A stretch of DNA of 64,000 nucleotides from Anas platyrhynchos (lineage: Eukaryota > Chordata > Aves > Anseriformes > Anatidae). The notes beneath the pieces are model-generated. The model did not search any database, was not told the DNA's origin, and saw only the letters and a list, made by a program, of their open reading frames with translations. Position 1 is the stretch's first letter. Each line of letters begins with the position of its first letter. Shown here piece by piece: positions 49,646-61,600 of this stretch. The position numbers and the translations under genes are program-made. Location: the NCBI RefSeq assembly GCF_047663525.1, contig NC_092605.1:7192001-7256000 (forward strand). Direction: 5' to 3'.

Positions 49646-52600
49646 GTGAGGGGGGCGGGTGAGGCGCCCTGAGGGGGCTGGGGGCGCCCTGAGGGGAGCG
49701 GGGCCCTGTGAGGGGCAGCCTCGGGTTGAATCCTCGCGTGTGAGGGGGGCTCAGTCCCTCCCGTGCCCTGCCGGCCCTCAGAGGGCCCGGGGGGGGCTGG
49801 GGGCTGGGGGTGGGCGCCCTGGGGTGCCCCAGAGGCCGGGTGCTGGCCTGGCCCCCCGCAGGGTGCGCGGCCTCGCCTCAAGAAGCGGGCTGAAGGGGCG
49901 TCCCGGAGCCGTGCTGCTCGAGGGGTGAGGCGCGGAGTGCCGCTTTCTGGGGTAACTGCTTCGAGCTGTGACTTTGTGTCTGGCTGGAGCTGTGAAGTGT
50001 TTGTTAAAATGCTGATCGTAGCCGTGGGGGAGCGCAGGGTGCCGTCTGCGGACCGCCAGCGAGCCGCAGGGCTGCGCGCTGGGTTTATTTACTTCTTTGT
50101 GTGGAGAGGGGGAGGCCCTGTGCTAGAGAGGGGCTCCCCGTGCCTCGTCTGGCTCTTACAACATAAAAATAGCACCGGCCCTATGAATAAGTGTCCTCTT
50201 GTGGAAGAAGGAATGGGAAGTCATCATTTTGTAACACCCCCCACTCTTACCAAATAGTGCTCTTGCTTAAGACAGTCTTGCAGCCTCTGTCACTGCAGGT
50301 GGCAGTTCCCATACCTGTTGCCGGTGCTCTCGAAGTGATGTGTTAACGAGGCTTACCCAGCGATTCCAAGCTAACATCTCTGCTGAGGCTCTTGTCGGTA
50401 GTATATCAAGCTGTTAATGAAGTGAGCTTCTTGGTAGCTCTGCTCAAGCAACCCTGTTAACTCAAAAACAATAGCATAGTCTGTTCTCGAGCAACTCTGT
50501 TTGCACGTGCTTTTGTCTTGCATCTACAGCAGAGATGGAAAAAGATTAGCAAGGATGTGCTTCACTGCAGATCTGTGGGGTCTGTAGTGTTTGATACTTG
50601 GCCTGTGATGGTTGGATTGTACAGAAGAACTATATAAGAAGGTAGGAATTTCTTCTCCTGCGAGATGCCTTTAGAACATCATTTTACCATGTAAAACATG
50701 TTCTTGTTGCAAAGGCTTCCCTAAATTCTGTAGCAGTTAACACAAATTAAACACTCTTTTGAAATGTGGAATCCAAAGTATGTTAAGGAACTTGTCTGCG
50801 GTATCTGTGTGCTCTGTGAACTGAGGTGCTTACTCCCAACAGTATTCAAGTCCTGTCCCACATAGTCTGGCCAGCCGCCTGGATAACAACAACCAAAAAG
50901 AAGTGAACAAAAAACAAGTTTGGTTTTCACTTGCAAGCTCCAGCAGCTCTTCGTGGTTGTGGTGGTGACTTGTGGACTGTAGGTAGCATGCAAACTCTGT
51001 GTTAGGTTAGGGCCTTTTTCCAAGTGTTCTGGAAGGGCAAGTCCTCGGCTGCTCAAAGGCAAGTTGATAAGAGGAAAAGCTCATTTCTTCCATGTTGCTT
51101 CTCCCAAAAATAGAAATATGAGTCACTTGAGTGCTGAAGCTTAGTAGTGTGGGTGTCTGCATATATTGTCACAATAACCTAATTTCTTAGTAATTTAAGA
51201 CGAGCCAATCCCATAACAATAGGAAGATGGGAGGAATGATCTAATAAGGCTCTTCCAGTCCTAACTTCCGTGGCTGACGAGTGATAAAGCTAACGTCCGC
51301 AGTTTTTCTGAGGCATACTTCCCTTGCTCTGTTTTGAGCAATCCTGTGTCTTCATACTGGGTACCCTTCCCATCTTTTTGTTTTTAAATTTAGAAGCATA
51401 CAAAGCAGCCTGTGTTGTGCGGTGTTCTCAGGTGTTCAAAAAGAGAATGCTCTTAAGTTCTTAATTTCACTTTTCTAATGCTTTCAGAGGAACATTAAAG
51501 CACTTGATAGAAATGAATAGACAAACTCAATAATAAGCTCCATACCAGAAAGCATACCTGTCAGTCACTGACAGGTTTCTCTTGTTGCTGCTGTAGTCTA
51601 AAGCTAGTTTGAGAGCTGAGGTGTGGACTTTTTCTGGTGTAGGAACACTTGGCTTATTCATTTGAGCTCGTGTAGTGAACTGAAATGCTTGGCTATAGGA
51701 CCCCATAAATTAGGATGTGAGTAGGTTTCTGTGCTTTCCTTTATGGCTTTAGACAAAGCTTCCCGTTGCAAGGAAATTGAATGTGCTAGGAGCTGCTTCT
51801 GCCATACTAATGTCCCCAGGCTTCACTATGGTGGTTTTTGGATCTTAGGCCCTACAGCGTGCAGGTCTCTCTGTCAGCTTTTGGCACCTTCTAGCTTAGT
51901 CATGAATTTAACCCTTTCTTTTTCTTTGTTTTTAGAAGAGCAGACAAAAGCCCCCATGGCCTCGCAGGGACTGTTGACAAGTAATACTTACTGCAGGACC
52001 AGGCACAGCTCCAGGTTAGGGTAATAATTCTGGGGAGATTCAGTTTTACCTTGCATCTGAATCAAAACTTTTAACAGCGTCTGAGTTGTCTTCTCTGTCA
52101 GTGGCTCTCTGACAGCGTGCCTGTCCCTTCTCAAAAATGAGATGTGGGCTTGCTGCTGAGGGAAGCATAGCTGTTACTGCAACAATTCCCACTCTCTGCT
52201 TCTGGCAGCCCCTTCCCAATTACACATCCAGCTTACAAGTCACAGTGGTACAGGTGAACTGGTGGACTTGTGATCACACTGGTAAATACTGGGATCAGGT
52301 AGGAAACACTGGGCTCCAAAGCTGGTTCCATAACCTGGAATCGAAATGTGCGGTCATCTTTGTTTTTTTTTTTTCCCCTTGCCTGGCTCAGAGATTGCCA
52401 TGACTAAGAACTTTGTGTATCTGTCAATAGCAATCAACTGTATGTGGAGTATCAACATTGACCCCATTCCCTCTTTTTTAATTATTTTTTGTTATGGTGT
52501 CACCAGTTAAAATGGAGATATTCCCAAGATGAAGTGCAGCTGATGTCTTTGTCACAAGGTTAGCCCTGCAGAAAAGCTGTAGCAGTGCTACAGGAAATGT

Positions 52601-55600
52601 TACGTCTGCATTTTATTGCATTAGGCGTGTTCTGTTTGGGTCTGTCATAAGCTTTGGGTATTAACACAAGGAAAACTTCTGAGCTCTTTTAGTATAGAAC
52701 AGTTTCACCATCCTTCTTCTTCCGCTTTCCTGGAAATAAGATATGCTGGTTTAAAACTATCACTGGAGAAATAATTATATGGATACACACTGCAGGTACC
52801 AGAAGCAGATTAGTTCTCATCCTGTGCAGTATTACTTCCTGTAGCAAGAAATGTTTTCCATTATCATTTCTCTTCTGGTAATCCGAGTGAAGTATACTGA
52901 AAGAGGTGGCAGCTTGTTAGTGCTGTTGTTTCCGTGCAGGGAGCTCTTACGTATTCAGCTGTCAGAGCAAGCTAAAGAGTGATGCACCAGGAAGGGAGAA
53001 GGGGAATTAATTTAGTTTACTTAAATATCTACTTCAATATGTTTATTAATCTTTCTGTAATTATTATGTTTTCGTGCATGTGTGTGTTTGATTTGTTTTC
53101 ATTTCCTGTGCATTTACGTGGGTAAAGAAGAACTTTGCACGCTGAATTCATTACAGCAGTTTGGACAGGGTAAAGTGCCTGTGAGTCTTCTGGGCTTGGG
53201 GGTTTGTGGTTTTTGTTTTGTTTGTTTTAGGGTTTGTTTTGGGTTTGTTTTTCCTGTTCACTGACTATTGTGCTGTTAGAAGAAATTAGTATATTGTGCC
53301 TGTGACTCTGCTTTTAACGATGATACATAAAAAGGGTTTTTCCCTTTCTATATTGAGGCTTGCAGAGGTGGATTTTAGAGGAGTTTTTCCTTTGTATGTA
53401 TGAGCTCATTGAACAGGAACCCTAAGGATGCTTCCAAGCTTACACCCACACACTTGTGAGATAGAGATACTGGTCTGTAAAGCAGAGCACAGATGTAGTG
53501 CTTTTTCTGTTGTTGTTTGGTTTGTTCTTTAAGTACTGTTTGGAGTGAAACTCCTGAAGTATTAAGAAAGAACCTAAAACTGGCATTTTTGGTCATCTTC
53601 TCCCCGTCCCTCTGAAGCTGTGGGGGTTTTAAGTTAGCGCTGTTGTCAGGATCAAGTTTGTTACGTGTTCCTGTACTGTTATGTGAGAACACTGATTTTA
53701 TTATTATTATTTTGTTATTCTTTGTGTTGTGGCTTTCCCATATAACAGCTACTGCTGTGACATTCAATCTGTGTGGAAAAGGGTGTTACCAATTGTGTTG
53801 TTTCTTCTGATACCTTAAACCGTATGAAGAAATGAGCGGCAGAAGATGTAGTGAATGCTGCTTGCTTGCCCTTCAGTGAGCACATGTGCCTTGTCCTTTG
53901 AGCTTTCGTGCAGGTATGGTTTGCCCACAACACAGCCAGGCCTGCTACCATCTTGTCTGGCCATGTGTGACCCTTTCCTTCTGAGTCCTTGTGGCAGCCT
54001 CTGAGGCACGGCCCCGCATGAGGTGGGAGGAAGGCGCTGGGTGCATGGGTCTGAGCAGGTGGTGTGGGCACTGCAGGCAGGCTGGGCCTGAGGGCCTCCT
54101 TCCCCTCTGGGGGCCTTTCAACACGTCTCCCCGGCTTTCAGTTGGGGGTGAAACCATTGCAGCCACCGCAATGTGTCAGGATGCGGACGGGCTCTGATGA
54201 CTCTCTTCCAATTTGGAGACTGTAACAGAATTTTTGATGCAGTGAATATACGGTGTATAGCAACTGATGTTCTGTCAGTCTGTCTCAGTGATGCTTGCTG
54301 CTGCTTAATGACTTGTAATTGCTCTGACCTCGCACTGGCACTTCTTTATGTCAGTAACTGCATTCACCCTCTAGCGGATAAAGCAGCAGGATGGGATGCT
54401 GATGGTTTGATGGATTCTGCTAAAAAGGCATGTTTGTGCTTCTGTATGCAAGTGTAGCTGAAATTTTACTTTTTTTGTTTTACTTTTCCAGTTCTAAAAT
54501 GTAATTTTTCCAATTATTTTCCTCATTTAGACCCAAGCTCTTGTTATGTTTGTTATTAGCATCTGACACTCCTGGGCTCTCTTGGAGCTTTCTTAAAAAG
54601 CTATTCTTGATAAGCTCTCTTCTGCAGAAACACAAACAATGGGTTGTGTTTGATATCTTGTAATCATGGGGTAAATTCTGACCTAGTAAGAAAGGAAGGG
54701 TTTTGCTTCGTAACAACTGTGGGACCATAACTTTTAAGAGGCAAGTTTCCTTCCCTTGGCATTGCATGTAGGACACAGATGGGTTGTGAATCGCTCCCCT
54801 TTCCTTCTATTGTTTCCTCACCTGTCAAAAAAGAATACCAAGAACTTTCCACCACAGAGGACAACTTCTCTGAATGCTTTTCACGTGCAAATGCTAACAA
54901 AGCTGGCAAGTGGTCATGGGCCTCCTTTTAACCCTGCAGTTATTGAGTAATGCTCTCCTAACCTTCTGGTTCTGGCGTAGATCTTCAGCAGACCTCACGA
55001 TGACTATATGTGTGTGTATATATCTGTGTATGTGCTTTTTACTACAGGATGCTTTGCATGTGGAATGGAAAATGGATTCCGAGTTTATAATGCAGATCCA
55101 CTCAAAGAAAAAGAGAAACAAGGTAAAATGCTTAATTATTCTACCATGCTAGTTCTGTGTTGGAAGCTCAGTCTCCTGAGCTTTTTTTTTTTCTGTAAGA
55201 TTCTTGCCTAGCTCTCGCTTTTACATCACTGGAAGGCTTACAATCAAGCCTCAGGAAGGAAATCCAGGTTGGTCTCAGGGGGACTCTTACTTATGCCACT
55301 GCCTTGTCAGATGTTCAGATGCTATTAATTTGCATAAAGCTGGCTGCTGATGAAGTTCTCACCTTCTTGCAGCAGCTGAACTGCAGTAGCTGTTGCTAAT
55401 GTTTGTTGCCCTGGGTAGGAGATAAGTTTTCTGGCTGCTCACAAGTGGGAGAAGAGTTGCTTGCTGCAACAATATTGTGTGTCACCAAGAGAAGTTGTTC
55501 TGTTCTTGTGCGGTGGGTGATCTAGCATAGCAATAAAACTACTGCCTTTTTACCGGAGATCTGAGCGTAACACTTTGTACTTGCTTAGATTACTGCTTGC

Positions 55601-58600
55601 AAGAGCACTGAATTCAGACCTCTAATGCTCTATACTACATATTCTCTATATTTCTAAAAAATCTAGGCTGATCTCAGTGCAGTAGAACACCTATTGTGCC
55701 TTAACAGAAACGAGTAGGTGAGCTGTGTTAACAGGTAATGGGGCTCTCACCAGAAAGCAAATGTAATTGAGTCAAAATAAGGGAAAATGAAATCCAACAA
55801 TGTGATGCTAACTCCAAGTGTAGGAGGAAAACTGACATGCTAAACAGGTTTCCCAGTGCTTTCAGTCTGTGGTGATAAACTAGAAAGGAGATTTAGAAAA
55901 GGAAAAATGTACTTTAAATAGGTCTGCAATTCCTGTGAAACCACTGTTCACATGGCCAAAGCCGACAAGCCATTTTCCGTTCTGAACAGTAAATCATTCT
56001 GTGAGCATCGTGTCTTGGAGCTGTCGTCTGTGGTAGTGTGCTAAAAGAATCAGAAGTCAGGTTGAAGTCCCGTTGAGTTCATCGCCAAAACTCTCCCTGA
56101 TGGTAGCTCTGGACATTTTTCAAGGCCTCTAGAAAACTGCTGTGACTCATAAGAAATGAGTCAGATTCCCTTTCACACTTTGTTCTGTGTATTTCTACAT
56201 CCAGCATAGTCTGACCTCTCAATATCAGTCTTGTTCACCGCTCAGGTGTTTTACTCTATGAGTCAGTGGAACAGTGTCCCAGGTGGAACTCATCTACTTG
56301 TTTGATATCTGTTAACTCAGCATGAAACCGAGTTTTAATTCTTGTACCTTATGGTTTTCCATAAAGTCACTCATCTAAGCATCAGCTGTCAGAGCTGTAA
56401 ATCTAATGAATCAAGTGTCTGTTCTACCATAGATTCACCTTACCACACGTTCTTAAAGTCTCAAGTTATCGTACTGACAAGTATTTTCAGACTTCCAGTG
56501 GTAATACTTCATAGCAGCATGTGCTGTCAGGCTTTTAATGCTTTAATGGAGTTAAGAGGAGGATCTGGTGGACACAGGGGTAGTGGTCACATACATCTGT
56601 TCTGGATGGAAATTCAGCAGTCAAAAGTCATGTTGAAGAAACCACAATGACTTGTACAAAATTCAAGGTTTAACTGCTCCAACGTGAGTATCTTTCCAGG
56701 CATCTATTTTCAGCATTGTGTGGCCAAGCCCTAACATCCAGATGTGCTGTAGTGCCTCTTGATGCCTGAATCTACCTTCATCGTATCCTTCATGCATATG
56801 TCTAAATCTTTCCATTGTAGTATTTCCTCCCACATCCGTTATTTTTTTTCTTTCTCCTATCCCTGTTTCTGACAGTAGGTCTTTCTTGATTCCTTGTGAA
56901 ATTTCAACTTTCCCTCTAGCTTTGAAATAGAAAGACAGATGAAACCAGGAGTCTTACTGGAGCCTGTCCCTGTGAGGAGGTGTTGGACAGTCTGTTAAAG
57001 GAGGTTTGGTTTTTGACTCAGGTCATCTGAAGACCACAGTTATGGCCTCTCTTCCCCTGTGGAATGCCAAGCTTCCCTCTAAGCTACGTAAACAAAACCA
57101 AGACCCCACTCAAATGTCATCAGATAATAAGAGAATTTGTCTATGAAATCCCCTGGTTGATGCTTTATTCTTTCATGAGCATGGTGTCTCATTCTACTTC
57201 CTCTGCAGATAAGGTTAAGAAGAAAAAAAATTTCCTAGCACTGTAATTAAGAAACTGACTGTACCAGCTGATCTGTTTTGCTTTTGTTACGTTTCCTGCA
57301 TGGTGTAAAACTTGAGTGGAGGCTCAGTGGGGCTGGACCACACTGAACTGTTCTAGCAGCTATGGGATGTTCCAGAGAACATAATTAGAGATTCTGGTTC
57401 ACTTCCTACATGTATGTGTGGTTTTTGTCTTCTTTCCTCAAATCCACCAAGACTATAAAGACAAAGCTCCTTTTAAATAAAAAGGTTCATGGCCTTGTTG
57501 GTTGTAGTGTTGGCCTTATTTAAACACACAGCTTTAGCGTAAGAGAGCAACGCCAGACTTGAAGAGTGCGTGAGGGGAATTAGTTGGGGAAATAACTTCA
57601 GTGAATTAATCAGTGTTTCTAAATGTTTTTACAAAACCACTATGTAATAGAAATAATTAAGCTACCATGATATTTCTTGACCTCTCACAAAATGTTTCTA
57701 TGGAGTTTTAAAATGTTGCTGTGTTGTTTGCTCTATATTATAAAATGAGGCCTGTCCCAACTGGCTGACAACAGCAGCAGTGATCTTTGCTGTGAGGGAT
57801 AAAACAGCTTTACTAAGAATCCTAATCTTAAATAAAACAAACAAAAACCTCTAGTTACGTGGTGTTAGGGCAACAAACATACCTCATGTCTGTCACCTCC
57901 ACTCCTGGAGGATTCCGTATGGTGGCTTTTGTTGTTTTTAAGTTAGTTGGGGTAAGAAGTCTTTTTGGGTGTCTGAGCGGCGTGCTAGATAATGCAAACT
58001 TCTGTTGTAACTTCAATAAAAATTAGAAGACATTTTAACAGGTTGTGATGCTCTTCAATAAAATACATTTGTCTTCCAGAATTTTTAGAAGGCGGAGTTG
58101 GCCATGTCGAAATGCTGTTTCGTTGCAACTATTTAGCACTAGTAGGTGGAGGAAAAAAGCCGAAGTACCCACCTAACAAAGGTACTGCCGTGAGTCTCCA
58201 GGAATTGTCTGTAATGTGTGTCTTGCTAGGCTGTGTGGAACTGTCAAAAGAACTCCAAAATACCAGCCTTGAGCTGGGGTCAAGTATTCTGAAGGTTGGG
58301 TGGGAAGGGAGGCTGCGGCAGGTCTAGGTAGGTGTGGTGAAATTTGTTGTATTATTGCTGCCGCAGTGCTAACAATCAGGGATCTGCAATGACTACTCTC
58401 TCAGAGCAGAGCCCTCTGTGCTTCTGTTAACTTCGCAAAGGGTGTCCTGTAGCTCAACAGTCCTGTGGCTCAGCAGCCTAAGGGGGGAAGAGGGCCCTGG
58501 CTGGCAGGCTTATTAGGAAAACATTGTTTTATTCTAAGGGTTGTCAGTGAAATAAAGAAACAGTCCCGCCTTCCACTCCCCCCCCCCCCCCCCCCCAAAA

Positions 58601-61600
58601 AAAAAAAAAAAAATCATGTCTTTAGAAAAAGGTATTTTTATTATCAGCTTTTGAATTTTGTTTACCAGCTCCTACCTGCAGGAGCCATGGGTTGGTATGC
58701 AGTTGCTAAATACCTTATGGCTAGCAGCACGCCAGGCTGTAACTGCTTCAGTTACTGGATGCACCTCCTAGTCTCAGGAACTAGAAGTTGTTGTAATGCA
58801 GACACTGGATCTTCAGATATGCCTTGATGAACTAATGCAGTCTCTGCACTGTTCCAGTAATGATCTGGGATGATCTGAAGAAGAAGACTGTCATTGAGAT
58901 AGAATTTTCTACAGAAGTCAAAGCAGTTAAGCTGCGAAGAGACAGGTAGGTGCAACACACTTGTTTCAAATGCACGGATTGGCCTTGTGCACGCATTTCT
59001 GACTGTACATAGGAATAGATTTTGGTTAACTCTTAGCTCTAACTGCTAATGCTTATCTAAAACAGGCTTTCAGGGGCAAGCGTTGTATGTTAATAGATCA
59101 CAACCCAAGAATCTGAAACCTTGATGAAAAGCCTGTAGGACTTTTTAGCCCCCTAATAAAGGGAGACATTCTCAAGTGGCTACTGTTGACAGTGTTTTTT
59201 TCCATGTATGGAGTGCGAAGGGAATTCAAGTGAATCTCTAGAGCAAGAGCTGTTATTAGGAGTTGGAGTTTTGTGTAAGTGTGGGTGGGTGGGGGTTCTG
59301 CTGCCATAGCTTTAGATAAAAGTGCTTTGCAGGCTCGTAGCTGTGCTTTTTGCAAGTCTGTAGAGTGGGAGGAAATAATATAGCCATTAAATCTTGAAAG
59401 CCTTTGCAGTCCTGAATTAATATACAGGTCCCTCTTTTAACCCTTAACCCCCACCAAGTCATAAGAATTTATTGTCTCTTGCAGAATTGTGGTAGTCCTG
59501 GACTCCATGATTAAAGTTTTCACGTTCACACACAATCCCCACCAGCTGCACGTCTTTGAAACCTGCTACAACCCTAAAGGTTAGTGGTGTCTGTGGGCTG
59601 GGGGATGGAAACAGTTTTATTCTGTTCTTTTAATGCTATTTATGTTTAGATGCCTGAATCTGTTTCACTTAGTAAGTCATTAAACAGTTTACTTACAACA
59701 TTACAGCCATGCCCTTTGGAGATGTTTTTGTTTTTATAAAATGGTTATTAAAATATATTCACGCTTGGCACAGAAAAGCTTTTTCATGTGCTCCTATTAT
59801 GTTACAGTTGATTTGTGGAGAAGCTGTGTGTTTTCTTAGGTAAAGAATCTGTGAACGTAATGCTAAAAGCTTAATTGTCAACACAAAATATTAAAGTGCA
59901 TCATCCCTCTTTTCTAATCAAGTTAGAGTGTCTAGAGAGTTACTCTCCACAGTGTCAAGGAGAGACTAATTAGCAAGGAATGACCGCTCCTTTGTGGAAA
60001 TGAGCTGAATCTGAAATGTCAGGCAGTATCCTGAACCAAGCAGAGTATTAGTGCCCCAGGCTGAATACCGTCTAGTGCAGTGCTGCCAGCTCTAGGCTCT
60101 TGAGTACGTGTGGCTGGGACAGGGCTCAGGTTTGACCCTGAGGAATAGGCTCTTTGCAGTGGCATTACTTATAGAAAAGGAGAGGGTGCTTCTTGGAAGA
60201 AGAGCCTGGAGAACAAGGAGATCTGCACGCTCCTGGGTCAGCTGCACACTTAGGACAAGCTGTGTAAGTGAAGGGCTAAACCTGGAGGGGTGTAATAGTG
60301 ACTGTGATTCTCTGCCTCCAGGCACAGCTGTGTGCAGCTGTGATGGTTGTCAGGGTCCCAAAGCACATGCGAGCGAGGCTCTGGGAGCTGGGCCTGTTTA
60401 GTCTTGCAGAAAGGAAACTGAAGGGCTTATCCACAGCTGGTGGCCTACGCCTACTCAAAGGACAGTTAGAGAAAGGATGGAGCTGAACTCTTCCTGAAAG
60501 TGAGGGACACTATAACAAGGGATACTGGCCGTGCTTTGTATCTTGGGAGGATCAGCTTGGAGATAAGGATGATGTCCTCTCTGGTAGGAGCTCAGGAACC
60601 CCATCTTCTGAGGTTTTCAAGCCTACTAGAAGCAAACATGGAATTTCTGGTTGCATTCAAGGCAGTACAATGTAAATACCCAGTTACTGGGAGTTAGCCC
60701 AGTGACTTACAAACTGTTAGGCATAAGGTGGAAGATAAAGTAGCATGTTGGTTCTTGGAATACCCACCCATCGCTCTGCTAGCTGTGGACTGAGTGGGCA
60801 AAAATCTATTTGGTATCACCAGGACCTCAGGAGTACTCTGCTCTTATGGATGGTTCATGTTTTGGGATACTGCAGTAGCCATTAAAATTAATTTACCATT
60901 TACTATGTGCATGTTTGTTTATTTTTAAATTATTGATTTTTAGGAACTTGTTTGAAAAATTTATTAGGTTACGGAAACTGCAGTTACTTTCCTTTTCCGT
61001 TTTTGTCTTTTAGGTCTCTGTGTCCTTTGTCCAAATAGTAATAATTCTCTCCTTGCATTTCCTGGAACACATACCGGGCACGTGCAGATTGTGGATCTGG
61101 CTAATACAGAGAAGCCTCCTGTAGACATACCAGCTCATGAAGGAGTCTTGAGCTGTATAGCTTTAAACCTGCAGGGAACAAGAATTGCAACAGCATCAGA
61201 AAAAGTAAGAATATCCTCTTACCTCTGACTTACTATGCATTCTAGTGTAGTAACTCCTCATAAAATAGGAAGTCACATCCTTTCATAGGAAAGGCATAGG
61301 AGTAACTAAATGGACAATTTGTCTTTGGAAATATGCATTCTCAGTTTTTATCATCATCCTTACTGTTTCTTCAGGATACCCAAACAGCGATCCCAATGCA
61401 GTGCTTGAGGTAGCATTTCTATTCTAGCTGACTGTAGCTGTGACTCTTCAGTAGCACTTGAACAAAATTTGGCCCAAGCAGTTCACGTGTTTCGTGTTTT
61501 CTTCAATAATGTTTATCTACATTCTTTCACCTTTGTTAGTTCCTGTTGAACTTTAAAATCACTGTTAAAGAAATACTTGCAAATAGGACCGTCATACTGG

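Larger units (their letters stand above)
49000..49930 (+). promoter_or_regulatory. WDR45B: WDR45B CpG island promoter
   Basis: Very GC- and CpG-rich DNA spanning WDR45B exon 1. A CGGCT/CGGCCC pentamer-like repeat lies at 49468-49510 and a GGA repeat at about 49544-49562, just before the start codon. No TATA box. The strand follows the downstream gene. Confidence 0.75.

Noticed and set aside
48860-49881. Open frames of 190-226 codons on both strands at the WDR45B promoter
   Set aside because: Low-complexity Pro/Ala/Arg/Gly frames in a CpG island with no recognisable domain. The real exon there is WDR45B exon 1.
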